The translations under genes were made by a program, and so were the position numbers. From Tubulanus polymorphus (lineage: Eukaryota > Nemertea > Palaeonemertea > Tubulaniformes > Tubulanidae), in contig NC_134030.1 in the NCBI RefSeq assembly GCF_964204645.1, forward strand, positions 1,591,855-1,655,854: a stretch of 64,000 nt of DNA, written 5' to 3'. A model generated the notes under the pieces. The model was not told the origin of the DNA, made no database searches, and saw only the letters and a program-made list of their open reading frames with translations. Shown here piece after piece: positions 34,682 to 46,436 of this stretch; the stretch's first letter is position 1; each line of letters starts with the position of its first letter.

Positions 34682-35054
34682 TCATGCGTTCAAGGCATAT
34701 CCCTTCACTGAAAGAATATTCTTTAGATCAGTTAACAAATCCGGAATTGGCCCCGAACGAAGTGGCTCCCTCCACTCTCCATCAGTATGCCGGGCCACCA
34801 CCTCTACCTCTCGGGCCACTCGATCACTCGCCAGCTTTTTGACGAGTGACCGCCCGAGATACGGATGGAGGAGCAGGAGGAGCAGGACCCGCACCATCCC
34901 CAGCCCCACCACCATCCCTCCTCGGCCGCTTCCTATTTATCCCCTCCCCTTCCTCCCGATTACCTTCGTCAGCCGCACCATCCGCCGGGACCACTCTTGC
35001 TCCTCCTCCCTGCGGAGCCACGACAACCGCAACTGGTACTTTTCGGTTTCTCAT
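34682..35054 (-). pseudogene. Exon I copy with 8-nt deletion
   Basis: The frame MRNRKVPVAVVVAPQGGG runs to SRAVTR, where about 8 nt present in other copies (encoding part of SLA) are missing, shifting the frame. The C-terminal half stays open in another frame and ends SVKGYALNA with TGA. The first exon I codons and acceptor are replaced by unrelated sequence. The complete hairpin follows at 34,647-34,713. Confidence 0.65.
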
Positions 35055-35815
35055 GGTTTCCCACCATCTTTCAAAAGAGAACTATCGATATATCATTAGC
35101 TACAAGGAAACTTTTCAGAAACTTTTTCAGGTCATTCTTTCTTGTATTATTAGCATTTGATTCTCTATATATCGTCAGAACATGGACTCAGAGTGTTTCT
35201 TTAATGGTTAAGAATGTCTCTTTAACCAACATCCCCCTAGCCTGCTTCCTACATATCCCTTCCCTTTCCTCCTGATTACCTTTGATCCCCACTGCCTAGC
35301 AGCTAACAGCTGCTGCTATTTTATCTGGTTTACATGTTTTGCAGATAGTGTCTGTTATGCTATAGTTGTTCTTTTAATCGTTTAACTTCTTCATCTGAAA
35401 TTTCATTATTCTAATTTCAGTTTCACGCAGGAAATGGTTCATGAAAATCTGCATTGAGACTGGGACGAAATGTGCATTGAGACGGATGAAATCTGCATGA
35501 ACAGAGATATACTTTAAGATCCCCATTTTATCCATCGGAGTGAATGTACATCCACTACTCACAGGTAGCAAACCTACAAACGCTTAACACTCATCCCTGG
35601 GCCCTGATTCAAAATAAAAAAAAAAAAGATTAAATTAAGAATTAACATTTTTATGAATCAGTGATCAGTTTCATAAAATAATTCCTAAATTAATTTTAGG
35701 GGTTTATTATTTCAGATTGAAATGAATTCTTCATGTTTATGCAATTCTCATTATCTTTCATTGCAGCATTTATATATTCAATTTTAATCATACATGTGAA
35801 ATATATAATGTATTT
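35055..35815. other. No supported gene
   Basis: Plus-strand frames entering from 34,839-34,865 are complements of exon I and are not genes. I see nothing else. Confidence 0.45.
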
Positions 35816-35824
35816 TCAGGGAAA

Positions 35825-35905
35825 CGTAAACAAGAAAGGAAGGGAAGAAAGAGAAAGGAAGGGAAGAAAGAGAAGGGAAGAAAGAGAAGGGAAGAAAGAG
35901 TTGGA
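35825..35905. repeat. GA-rich microsatellite
   Basis: Repeats of GGGAAGAAAGAGAAGG. Confidence 0.85.
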
Positions 35906-35989
35906 TGATTAATGCGCACTTATTCTCCATTCCGAATTCCTGTATTCGACTCTAGGTGATCATCATACGAACGAGATATAGAAAAAAAA

Positions 35990-37020
35990 CATTACTGAAG
36001 TCATCTCTATTTTTTAGTCTCAATTTGTATTTCTAATTCAATTTACTAAGTGTGTAAGTCATCATTTGGATAAGTCGTCACATTACTGAAGTCATCTCTA
36101 TTTTTTAGTCTCAATTTGTATTACTAATTCAATTTACTAAGTGTGTAAGTCATCATTTGGATAAGTCGTCACATTACTGAAGTCATCTCTATTTTTTAGT
36201 CTCAATTTGTATTTCTAATTCAATTTACCAAGTGTAAGTCATAATTTGGATAAGTCGTCGCATTACTGAAGTCATCTCTATTTTTTAGTCTCAATTTGTA
36301 TTTCTAATTCAATTTACTAAGTGTGTAAGTCATCATTTGGATAAGTCGTCACATTACTGAAGTCATCTCTATTTTTTAGTCTCAATTTGTATTTCTAATT
36401 CAATTTACTAAGTGTAAGTCATAATTTGGATAAATCGTCACATTACTGAAGTCATCTCTATTTTTTAGTCTCAATTTGTATTTCTAATTCAATTTACTAA
36501 GGGTGTAAGTCATCATTTGGATAAATCGTCACATTACTGAAGTCATCTCTATTTTTTAGTCTCAATTTGTATTTCTAATTCAATTTACTAAGGGTGTAAG
36601 TCATCATTTGGATAAATCGTCACATTACTGAAGTCATCTCTATTTTTTAGTCTCAATTTGTATTTCTAATTCAATTTACCAAGTGTAAGTCATAATTTGG
36701 ATAAATCGTCACATTACTGAAGTCATCTCTATTTTTTAGTCTCAATTTGTATTTCTAATTCAATTCACTAAGTGTGTAAGTCATCATTTGGATAAGTCGT
36801 CACATTACTGAAGTCATCTCTATTTTTTAGTCTCAATTTGTATTTCTAATTCAATTTACTAAGTGTAAGTCATAATTTGGATAAATCGTCACATTACTGA
36901 AGTCATCTCTATTTTTTAGTCTCAATTAGTATTTCTAATTCAATTCACTAAGTGTGTAAGTCATCATTTGGATAAGTCGTCACATTATTGAAGTCATCTC
37001 TATTTTGAAGTCTCAATTAG
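35990..37020. repeat. 91-bp (89-bp variant) tandem array, about 11 copies
   Basis: The unit contains ATTACTGAAGTCATCTCTAT, TTTTTAGTCTCAATTTGTAT and AAGTCATCATTTGGATAA. The 89-bp version lacks a GT in the AAGTGTGTAAG part. The two versions alternate, a sign of higher-order amplification. Confidence 0.95.
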
Positions 37021-40000
37021 TATTCAGTTTACTTCAGATAACGTAATTTGGTTTAATCACAAGTCGTCAACATTATAATCAATGTAACTACAGTGACTAC
37101 ATTATTGTCCTTTTATTGAGAAATTTATGTTAATTTTTGATTTCTGGGAAAAATCAAAATTCAAATGTTATCATTTTTTGTATCAAAAATTGTAAAAAAT
37201 TGAATAATTTGTGTGCTATTGAAACATTCAGTTATGGGGAGTTTTAAGCTCAGAAAACTTTGAGCCTGTTTATACAAGTGTTGTAACAAGTGTTGAACAA
37301 TTCAAAGATCATGTTTTTTATACTTTGTCATGTTAGAAAAAATGTTTTCTAGTATATTGATGTTTCTAAAAAAACATATGATTCAACTTTAAAAGGCCAA
37401 CAAGCCTTCTAATAAAACTAGTTTGTCATATATATATATATTACTTGGTCATTGTCAAGTTTTTTAAAAAATATTTTGGTTTTCTCAGCTTTCTCTGGTG
37501 GAAATTTCTTCGTGGAATTCCTCTTCTATACAAGTTCCTCCTCAGACTGTTTTTATGCGAGAGTTTATAACAACCGGATCCTCAGAAAATGGTCGGAGTG
37601 CCAAGTCTTCGATTTAAGATCACCAGTCTTATCTGAGACCATAAGTTCACTAGCAAGTTTCACTAGCGATTCCAACAGCTATAGGATGGAACAGTATTAT
37701 TATATAGGTCACCACTGTGCAATTGAGCCCAGATCATCAGAAAAAGATAAAAGTGAAGATATGTGATGGGATTCATTGAAAATTTTGCATATATAATTAA
37801 TTCATTGAACTACTTAATTTGTATGATTTATTTTTTGGGAATTTTCGAATTTGTCATCAATAACTAGTATATATTTCTTTTCAAGTTGTGAGCGATCTAG
37901 TTCTCTGTCGACCCATTGAAAATGAATCGACTCTGAACTGTAGAACTGGACCCAGGGAGCTGAATCTCGCGTGCCACAGCAAGATACAGAGCTCTTCAAT
38001 GTCTTAACCGTCAGGTGCTGCCCCTAAACAAATCAATTGCGGTAAATCTGTGAACTAACTTATAGCTCGCTTGCCAGAGTAGAATCATAGCGAGCTGTCT
38101 AAAATCTTGAACCGTCTAGTGCTGCCCCTTAATCGATATGTATCGGAAAAGTGAATTTATTACTCGCATGCCACAGTAGTTGAGTAGTTGGAACATCATG
38201 ATAGACTCGTTTTTCTGTGCAGCTATAACGGGAACTATTTCAGATCTGATAATGAATATAAACTCAGTCACAGTTCGATAACAAACGCCGCTGGGTGAAA
38301 TTGATGTAAACAAATAATCGTGTTGAAATTGAATTTAGTTTAAGATATATTTTCGTGGTAGTTTTTATTTTCAAGCTGTTTACGTTCACTTCAAATGATG
38401 AAACGATGAAACCATATTAAATACATCCCTGTTTTAGTGGGGATTTTGAGTTTTGGTCCTTTCCGTATCTTCTAGAAACATCAAGTAGAAAGGCATTAAC
38501 TGAACCCTATGTCTTTAACTTCAGGAGTCTATATGGAGTTTTCGGATGCCTCTTTTCCTCACTTCTTGCATTCGTCACTATTAGAAATCCGGACAAACTG
38601 AATTCAGTTCGACGAGGCCGAAGAACAGAAGACCAAAGAGTGATCTGCACTAGCCGCAGGGTTCGTGTTGGCTTGGATCGGTGGGAGGCAATCAAACCCC
38701 GACACGTGAAGATGTATCCTCAAAAATGGATACCGGAACGCTTCTCTGGTTTACGATGATTAGTCTGCAGGGATAACTCTTTGGCGGGGCGTGATCGCGT
38801 GAATAGCCCAAACTAAACCTTCAGAGTTCACTGTACTACAGCATACAACATCTGATAACTTGCATAATAAAGCGCGGCGTGCATGAAAAGAATTGTATAA
38901 ATGCGGGCAAGATTCCGTGCCCTGGCAATCGAACGCCGGAGTGGAGGTATTCCATACACTGGTAGGTGAGTCGGAGTAGACTGGTTGCTTGTCCCATAGA
39001 GACCGGTAACCAGTCTAGCCACCTCACGATCAGTCTACATTGAAAAACCATTACTGAAATATGGTTGACGGAAATATTCATTTTATATCAGATTCTGAAA
39101 TATTTTCTCGTATTGACTACAAAATTTTTATTATCTTAATAAGATAAATCTGCCAAAGCTCAACAATTTGAATTAGTGAAAACCGATGTGCGAAGTCGTC
39201 AATTCAGAAGCCCGATAGAGCCCGGTAACCAGTCTAACTGTCAATGTTCATTGCGCGGGAATGAACGGGCAACCAGTCTACGATGAAAAATCATTTCTGA
39301 AAAATTATGAACGGAGATATTCATTTTACTTTGAATTTTGAATTATCTTATAAAACTGACAGCCATATTAACCAAAGTATTAATAGTAAATCTGATAAAA
39401 TCTAATACCGGTTTTAGAATAGGTGAAAACTGATTTATGTGAAGCCGTCGGTTCAGAAGACTGATCCGTAGAATCGTTCGCCACTTTCTTCCGGTCCACT
39501 TACTTCCGCGTTTGTGATTTGCATACAAGTAGTTTGAATGTTAAATGTATTAAGCCGCGTGTTGATTGGTTGAGGTCAGTGCGGTTTACTGAACGATGAC
39601 CAGCTGTCAGCTGATCGAATCATTCGTTTCACAGACATTACGACGTAAGTATATTTTACATCTTTGATCAAAAATTGTAGTGTAAAAAAACTCCAAACTA
39701 AGGCCTCTATAAATGATCGATTGACTTTAAATGATTACTTTAGCACAGCTCTTGTAGACAATGATTAGGTGTCATAGTAGTTTAGCTCGAAAGTGCACAT
39801 ATAAGGTTAATTTTCATCCCTTATTTAGAGACCGAGGTATTGAGCGTCCATTTCAGCCCTTAAAACATCATCAACCTACCTCAAACTGACTGTTTTTAAA
39901 TCCAGCAATAGTTAACTATTGACTCATCATGGATTCGATTCAAAAACAATTTTTGATGATCGTAGTGAGTCGAAACGTTTGAATTTTTGAAAAACACGAA

Positions 40001-40261
40001 TGCTAAACCACGGATCCGGACTTCGATTGCGGCCCAATGGCAGAGTTGATTTTCTTATTTGGAATTTGAAGATATAAATCACTGAAATCAATTGGTTTTC
40101 TCAACCAAAATTAAAATTAAGAATGATTTAGGATGGAGATGTTTGATTTTCATTTTGTCTAAAATGCCGACTTAAAAAATTAATTCAATTGAATCAAATT
40201 AATGAATTCATCATTTCACGATATTATAGATAATCAAAATGTGAATATGAAATCACCTTTT
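37021..40261. other. No confident gene; dispersed repeat copies
   Basis: A 104-codon frame ending at 37,766 follows a CTCAG acceptor-like site near 37,488 but has no recognised domain. A 78-codon frame without Met lies at about 38,523-38,761. Two copies of a dispersed repeat lie at 37,966-38,180 (CTCGCGTGCCACAGC, GCGGTAAATCTGTGAACTAA, CTCGCTTGCCAGAGTAG, CTCGCATGCCACAGTAG). Inverted AGACTGGTTGCT and GGTAACCAGTCTAG lie at 38,975-39,015, with more copies at 39,220 and 39,265. Confidence 0.4.
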
Positions 40262-41806
40262 CAATCGCTGTTTTTGGGTAAGATCGCAGTTTTTAGGTAA
40301 GATCGCAGTTTTTAGGTTAGATCGCTGTTTTGAGGTTAGATCACCGTTTTTGGTTAGATTGCTGTTTTGTGTTAGATCACTTTTTGTGTTAGATCACAGT
40401 TTTTGTGTTAGATCGCTGTTTTTGGGTTAGATCGCTGTTTTGTGTTAGATCGCTGTTTTAGGTTAGATCGCAGTTTTTAGGTTACATTGCAGTATTTTGG
40501 TTAGACCGCAGTTTTTTGTTAGATCGCAGTTTTTAAGTTAGATCGCTGTTTTGGGTTAGATCACAGTTTTTAAGTTAGATCGCTGTTTTGGGTTAGATCA
40601 CAGTTTTTGTGTTAGATCGCTGTTTTAGGTTAGATCGCAGTTTTTAAGGTAGATCGCAGTTTTTGGGTTAGATCGCTGTTTTAGGTTAGATCGCAGTTTT
40701 TAAGTTAGATCGCTGTTTTGGGTTAGATCACAGTTTTTGTGTTAGATCGCTGTTTTAGGTTAGATCGCAGTTTTTAAGTTAGATCGCTGTTTTGGGTTAG
40801 ATCACAGTTTTTGTGTTAGATCGCTGTTTTAGGTTAGATCGCAGTTTTTAAGTTAGATCGCAGTTTTTGTGTTAGATCGCTGTTTTAGGTTAGATCGCTG
40901 TTTTTAAGTTAGATCGCTGTTTTGGGTTAGATCACAGTTTTTGTGTTAGATCGCTGTTTTTAGGTTAGATCGCAGTTTTTGTGTTAGATCACTGGTTTTT
41001 TGTTAGATTGCAGTTTTTAGGTTAGATCGCTGTTTTGTGTTAGATCGCCGTTTTTAGGTTAGATTGCCGTTTTTAGGTTAGATTGCTGTTTTTAGGTTAG
41101 ATCGCTGTTTTGTGTTAGATCGCTGTTTTTAGGTTATATCGCAGTTTTTGTGTTAGATCACTGTTTTTGTGTTAGATCACTGTTTTTGTGTTAGATCACA
41201 GTTTTTGTGTTAGATCCCTGTTTTTAGGTTAGATTGCTGTTTTTAGGTTAGATCGCTGTTTTGTGTTAGATCGCTGTTTTTAGGTTATATCGCAGTTTTT
41301 GTGTTAGATCACTGTTTTTGTGTTAGATCACAGTTTTTGTGTTAGATAGCAGTTTTTAGGTTAGATCGCAGTTTTTGAGTTAAATCGCCTTTTTGGGTTA
41401 GATCGCTGTTTTTAGGTTAGATCACAGTTTTTGTGTTAGATCACAGCTTTTAGGTTAGATAGCAGTTTTTAGGTTAGATTGCTGTTTTTAGGTTATATCG
41501 CAGTTTTTGTGTTAGATCACTGTTTTTGTGTTAGATAGCAGTTTTTAGGTTAGATCGCTGTTTTTGAGTTAAATCGCCTTTTTGGGTTAGATCACAGTTT
41601 TTGTGTTAGATCACAGCTTTTAGGTTAGATGGCTGTTTTTAGGTTAGATCCCTTTTTTCTCTTAGATCGCAGTATTTAGGTTAGATCGCTTTTTTTTGGA
41701 TTAGATCGCTGTTTTTGGGTTAGATCGCAGTTATTGTGTTAGATCGCAGTTTTTTGTTAGATCGCTGTTTTTGGGTTAGACCGCAGTGTTTAGGTTAGAT
41801 TGCAGT
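40262..41806. repeat. 20-21-bp minisatellite, left part
   Basis: About 75 units of GTTAGATCGCTGTTTTTGG and variants (A/T at the centre, TAGG or TGTG at the end). Many junctions read TTAGGTTAGAT, superficially telomere-like. The array is interrupted by the DIRS element and resumes at 47,923. Confidence 0.95.
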
Positions 41807-41945
41807 ATTTCCATCGAGTACTGTACCCTTTCCTATGGTTTTTGCCAATATTTTCTAAATTTGGATTTATCGCCAATGGTTTTTCTATACGACCCGGCCC
41901 TGCGGTATTGCATTTAGCCACCGGCGAAATCCGCCATCTTTTTTC
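41807..41945 (+). repeat. DIRS left inverted terminal repeat
   Basis: Begins ATTTCCATCGAGTACTG. From ACCCTTTCCTATGG to CCATCTTTTTTC it is the reverse complement of the right terminus, nearly perfectly. The outermost 20 bp differ between the two ends, which is usual for DIRS termini. Confidence 0.9.
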
Positions 41946-42148
41946 TTGGCGTTCTCGCAGTAGAACGCGTTGGATTTTTTCGCCGTAAAAATCTGGGAAT
42001 TAGGATATTAGGGAGTTTTCACTCTCGTAACGGTGAGTCCGTTCGGTTTGGGGGTTATCCCTGATTTCTTTTTTTCCGTAAGAATTTTATTTACAAATAT
42101 AATTTGATTGAATTGAATTGAATTGTTTTGATTTGTAACAGGATAATT

Positions 42149-44398
42149 ATGCCACCCCCTCCTAAGGGTCAGCATCGTGGCGGGGAGGGATGCGGGCATT
42201 TGTTTGGCGCCTGGGACAACCACGATTCATGTGCGTCGTGCAGGCGCAAATCCGGTCAAATATGTGCAAGGAGCAATCCTTGCAATATTTGCGTCGTGTG
42301 GTCCGAGGACCTTTGGCTTCGGGCCGATAAGGCTCTTAAACTAAGAGATCGTCGTCGAGTTAGCAGGGATTCGTCGGTTTCGGCCGATGTGCCAACCGAC
42401 GTTTCTAATCCTGTTTCTTATCGTAAAGCGGAGCGGTCGCCGGTCGTTCAGGTACGATCGGCTTCCCAACTCCGTTCACCGGGGAAGAACGCTGGTTCAC
42501 CGGCACCGGTCTCCGGTCATTCACCGGTCTCTGGTCGTTCACCGGTTCGGCCGGTTCGGCCGGTTCAGACTACATGTTCGGAACCGAGCGCGCGCCGCGG
42601 TAGTCGCGAACGGCCCGCACCGGTTCGGTCGGTACCGGTCCGGTCCGGGTCGGGCATCGGTCCGGTTCGGTCCGGTTCGGCCACCGGTCCGGTCCAGACG
42701 TCGTCCGGTACAAAACATCCGGTACGTTCATCGTCTGATTCTGATCGTCGCTCCGGGGATAGAGCTCGCTCTCCCACTAGATTTAGACGCCGGGAGCGTA
42801 ATAAACGAGCAAGATCTCCTTCTCGCAGATCAAGGTTTGATCGCGAGAGGGACTACGATCGTTATTGTCGGAAGTTTCGCCGTCGGTCTTCTCATCGTTC
42901 GTCGACGTCGGTTAGCGATGAAAGCGATTCTTCTAGTAGGTCACGATCCCGTTCGAGGGACCGTCACCGAAGTCGGCATGATCGTCGGGATACTGGAAAA
43001 TACCTGACTCAGAAGGATTTCCATGTATTTGAGGAGAAAATTTTAAACTTGTTATCTTCGTCGCAACAAGTCGCTGCAACTTCTACAACAGGTAAGCCTA
43101 TTCCTGATTGTCCGGTTAGAAGTTCGCCAGCCCACTCAGTTTTTCGGAATTCTGACTCTGAATTCCTGGATGCTGCGGTAGGGTCTGATTTCAATGAGGA
43201 TCCGGTCCCAGAGGCGGCAATTCCTTCTGGGGTCGTTCCTGTCGCAAGCAATTGTGGGTTGCCCCAGACGATGGGGGCTTCCCTGGCTCGCAATGTATCT
43301 CCGTCCCGTTCAGTTTTATCCGAACCAGCGGGGGACATGCCATTTAGAGCGATGATAAGTGAGTTCTTTGTCAAGCACGGGGCAACTCGCGCTAAGCCCA
43401 CAGCAGCTCCTCTGGTCGGTGAGTCAATGGAAGCTTATCGCCCTCCGGACTCCGATCTTAACGTTTTACGGGAATCGTCAGCGGTTTCAAGAGAATGGGC
43501 TCGATTGGATACGCAATTATGGGGTGAATGTCGGCCTGGAACTTTTTCATTTCCCCCTCCAGAACGGGGTATGAAATCTGGGAAATATTTTAGTTCAACC
43601 GATCCACCTATAGGCGCATTTCGCTCGGCGTATTACGCAACTCCAGGTGCTGTGGATCACAGTCATAACTGCCTGGATGCTGATTATACTTTGATCAGCC
43701 CGGATACTGTTACAGCACAGTCGGGTATTCGTTTGCCTAAGTCCGGTTTGGTGGCCATGACGTCAATCCTGGACAATCTTACCAGGGTTGGTTCGTTTCA
43801 AGATATGGCACTTAAGGTGTTGACGGGTGAGCTTCGCGAGACTCACGCCGCCGTTCATGCGGGCTCCGACCCAGAGTCAGTTGCCCTAAAACTGGAGGGA
43901 ATGGACCGGATTATCCAATCTTTGGCTCGGTCTGTTTCGCATGTAATTCCGTTGTCGGTTCGGGGTCAGGCTAATCTGGTGTTAGCCTCCCGTCAGTCAG
44001 TGATGGACTCCAGTGCCAAAACTCGTCTACCGGATATGGTGTCCAATGCTTTGCTGAGAGCCCCATTGGGGACGTCTTCACGTCTCTTCTCCGGTTGGTG
44101 CGCTCCGGTTTCCGCAGAGCTGAGGAAGATTCGGGAGGTTCAGGCCAAGTCCAACCCCCGAACTCCGTGGAAAAAGCGTTCTGGTCCGACGCCGGCGGCG
44201 CAAGGTTCGGCACGGACGCAAACAGGACCATCTCAAACTTCAGCGCTTTCTCAGGCGGCTTCGGATGCCGGTTGGAGAACTAGCGCGCAACTTCAACAAT
44301 CGTGTCAAGCCTCGTCCGGTCGTAACAGTTCCGGTTCGTATCGAGGCAAGGGGAAGGCTCCAAAAAGGGGCTCTTCCTTTCGGAAAAACTCGAAATGA
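42149..44398 (+). CDS. DIRS Gag-like protein (ORF1)
   Basis: Likely structural or nucleic-acid-binding protein of the retroelement. I take the ATG at 42,149 (MPPPPKGQH); seven codons upstream another ATG (42,128) is in frame, but the decayed copy aligns from the internal one. Product about 749 residues. Residues about 15-50 form a Cys/His-rich cluster (CGHLFG, CASCRR, CARSNPCNIC) that may bind zinc. Then follow a Ser/Pro/Val-rich stretch of VRSG-type repeats (about 100-200), an Arg/Ser-rich stretch (about 210-280), and a C-terminal tail ending in basic, Ser-rich sequence. The last 134 nt overlap the RT ORF in another frame. Confidence 0.85.
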   Translation: MPPPPKGQHRGGEGCGHLFGAWDNHDSCASCRRKSGQICARSNPCNICVVWSEDLWLRADKALKLRDRRRVSRDSSVSADVPTDVSNPVSYRKAERSPVVQVRSASQLRSPGKNAGSPAPVSGHSPVSGRSPVRPVRPVQTTCSEPSARRGSRERPAPVRSVPVRSGSGIGPVRSGSATGPVQTSSGTKHPVRSSSDSDRRSGDRARSPTRFRRRERNKRARSPSRRSRFDRERDYDRYCRKFRRRSSHRSSTSVSDESDSSSRSRSRSRDRHRSRHDRRDTGKYLTQKDFHVFEEKILNLLSSSQQVAATSTTGKPIPDCPVRSSPAHSVFRNSDSEFLDAAVGSDFNEDPVPEAAIPSGVVPVASNCGLPQTMGASLARNVSPSRSVLSEPAGDMPFRAMISEFFVKHGATRAKPTAAPLVGESMEAYRPPDSDLNVLRESSAVSREWARLDTQLWGECRPGTFSFPPPERGMKSGKYFSSTDPPIGAFRSAYYATPGAVDHSHNCLDADYTLISPDTVTAQSGIRLPKSGLVAMTSILDNLTRVGSFQDMALKVLTGELRETHAAVHAGSDPESVALKLEGMDRIIQSLARSVSHVIPLSVRGQANLVLASRQSVMDSSAKTRLPDMVSNALLRAPLGTSSRLFSGWCAPVSAELRKIREVQAKSNPRTPWKKRSGPTPAAQGSARTQTGPSQTSALSQAASDAGWRTSAQLQQSCQASSGRNSSGSYRGKGKAPKRGSSFRKNSK

Positions 44399-46436
44399 AT
44401 TCTTGGGACCAGTGGGAGGTTGTCTGCAGCAGGCAGCAACCCACTGGTCCGACCTCTTTGGAGACGGTTGGCCCTCCCGGGTCGTCTCTCGGGGCTACCG
44501 TCTCCGTTTCCTAAGGCGACCGCGCCTGATGAGGTCACCTCCCGACATGCGGCCAAAACCAGGTCAGGAGGCCTTAATCTCTCCGGCTCTCAAGGAACTG
44601 GCAGAGAAGGGAGCGATAGAACCAGTTTGCAACGAAACTTCTCCCGGCTGGTTTTCTCGAATATTCATGGTACCAAAGGCCACAGGGGGTCAACGGACAG
44701 TGATAGATCTGTCATCCCTCAATCGGCACCTAGACATTCCAAGGTTCCGGATGACCAAGCCCAAGGACGTGATTCAAGGGCTCCGTCCGGGTCAATGGGC
44801 GGCTTCATTGGACCTGAAAGATGCTTACTTTCAGGTTCCAATTCACCCAAAATCTCGGCGATTTCTCAGGATAAAGTGGAAAGGCCGCCAGTTCCAATTC
44901 AGGTCTCTTCCATTTGGCCTCAGTACGGCCCCGTGGGTTTTCACCAAGTTGGTCAAGTCAGTTCAGAAGGTACTTCAGTCAAGGGGTGTTCGACTGTTCG
45001 TTTACCTCGACGACTGGTTAATAGTCGCGAATTCGGCTCAGGAATGTCGGGAGGCAATGACCTCAGTCTTGGACTTAGTCCATCAGCTAGGGTTCCGCGT
45101 AAACAGGGAAAAATCTCAGTTGACGCCGGCCCAACAGTTCACTTATCTCGGCATGGACTTCGATCTCCGAATCGGCAAAGTCTTTCCGTCTATGGTTCGA
45201 GTGGCCAAACTTCAAGAAGCTGTAGCGGGAGTGTCCACAACCCCGAGAACAGCTCGTTACTGGTCACGGCTTCTAGGCTCCATCAGCTCCATGGGTCTGG
45301 TGGTGCCCTTAGGCCGCCTCAGAAGCAGGCGCTTGCAACAATATTGGAAGGTCTTCTGGTCTCAGTCGAAGGGCAACTGGGAGGCCTTGATTCCCGTACC
45401 TCCAACCGATCTAAGTCCGGATCTTCAGTGGTGGGCGGCCACTACGAATCTTCGGCTCGGGGTGTCACTAGCCCCGTTAGAGGCTCCAGTTCGTGTATTC
45501 ACGGATGCCAGTCACCAAGGTTGGGGGGCACATCTGGAGAACCGAGTCAAAGCCGGGAAATGGTCTCGCTACGAGGCCACCAACCACATAAATTTCCTAG
45601 AAATGCTGGCCGTGTGGAAGGCCCTGAAGTTCTTTCACAGGAGAGTGGAGGGCCACCACGTTTGGTTAGCCACAGACAATTCAACAGTGAGGGCTTACCT
45701 TCAGAACCAAGGGGGCACTCACTCAGAAACCCTCACAGGTCTGTCGGCCAAAATTCTTCTTTGGTGTCAGACAAAGGGCGTGTCCCTGACTGTGGCACAT
45801 TTAGCAGGGAAAAGGAACGTGATGGCCGATGCTCTGTCTCGTCGAGGTCAGGCTATTGCGACAGAATGGGTTCTCCACCAAGAAGTAGCCGATCGGGTTC
45901 GGGGCATTTTTGGCAATCCGCTGCTGGATCTGTTTGCCACCCGGTTCAATCGGAGGTGTCCTCTGTTTGTGTCCCCGTTTCCAGACGCGGAAGCGTGGGG
46001 GGTCGATGCCTTCTCTCTGGACTGGTCGGGGATGCATGCGTATGCGTTCCCGCCCACACCAGTCCTGCCGCGCTTACTGGATCAAATAGAGAGATCAGTC
46101 AATTGCAACATAGTTCTGGTAGCACCATGTTGGCCGGCTCAGAAATGGTTCCTACCACTTCTCAACCTACTGTGCGACAACCCCAGGATTCTTCCGAATT
46201 TCCCATCGCTTCTGTCTCAGGGGATCTTTCGGCATCATCCAAACAGCCAGTGGTTAAATCTGCTCGCCTGGCCATTGTCCAGCGATCCTTGTCAGCTTCA
46301 GGCTTTTCAGAACAGGCTGCCTCCTTTATCGCAGGATCTAAGCGGCCATCAACAAGTACCATTTACGATGCCAAGTGGAGTCATTTTGCGGATTGGTGTG
46401 CTGCAGGGGAAATTGATCCATGCTCACCCTCTGTAG
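44265..46436 (+). CDS. DIRS reverse transcriptase-RNase H-methyltransferase-like ORF2
   Basis: Copies the element RNA into DNA. Numbered from the first Met at 44,265 (the true start is uncertain, since it overlaps Gag): LDLKDAYFQVPIHP at about 182 (first catalytic Asp), LPFGLSTAPWVF at about 215, FVYLDDWL at about 245 (YxDD box as YLDD) and YLGMDFD near 290. RNase H follows, with FTDAS at about 411, the Glu of NFLEML at about 442, ATDNS at about 469 and HLAGKRNVMADALSRR at about 511. After it, LLDLFATRFNRRCPLFVSPF with VDAFSLDWS (about 553-590) matches the Dam-like methyltransferase region known in DIRS polyproteins. Product 723 residues. The last 310 nt overlap the recombinase ORF. Confidence 0.92.
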   Translation: MPVGELARNFNNRVKPRPVVTVPVRIEARGRLQKGALPFGKTRNEFLGPVGGCLQQAATHWSDLFGDGWPSRVVSRGYRLRFLRRPRLMRSPPDMRPKPGQEALISPALKELAEKGAIEPVCNETSPGWFSRIFMVPKATGGQRTVIDLSSLNRHLDIPRFRMTKPKDVIQGLRPGQWAASLDLKDAYFQVPIHPKSRRFLRIKWKGRQFQFRSLPFGLSTAPWVFTKLVKSVQKVLQSRGVRLFVYLDDWLIVANSAQECREAMTSVLDLVHQLGFRVNREKSQLTPAQQFTYLGMDFDLRIGKVFPSMVRVAKLQEAVAGVSTTPRTARYWSRLLGSISSMGLVVPLGRLRSRRLQQYWKVFWSQSKGNWEALIPVPPTDLSPDLQWWAATTNLRLGVSLAPLEAPVRVFTDASHQGWGAHLENRVKAGKWSRYEATNHINFLEMLAVWKALKFFHRRVEGHHVWLATDNSTVRAYLQNQGGTHSETLTGLSAKILLWCQTKGVSLTVAHLAGKRNVMADALSRRGQAIATEWVLHQEVADRVRGIFGNPLLDLFATRFNRRCPLFVSPFPDAEAWGVDAFSLDWSGMHAYAFPPTPVLPRLLDQIERSVNCNIVLVAPCWPAQKWFLPLLNLLCDNPRILPNFPSLLSQGIFRHHPNSQWLNLLAWPLSSDPCQLQAFQNRLPPLSQDLSGHQQVPFTMPSGVILRIGVLQGKLIHAHPL

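Noticed and set aside
34839-35275. Plus-strand frames of 86-136 codons over exon I
   Set aside because: They are complements of the minus-strand exon I copy, whose GC/purine-rich composition removes stops on the other strand.
37452-37766. 104-codon frame
   Set aside because: An acceptor-like site precedes it, but composition and lack of a partner exon give too little support.
38523-38761. 78-codon frame without Met, after a CAG
   Set aside because: No recognisable domain; this length is not rare by chance over 64 kb. Left out of the annotation as a gene.
44305-44556. Minus-strand frames within the DIRS ORFs
   Set aside because: Shadows of the overlapping Gag and RT reading frames.
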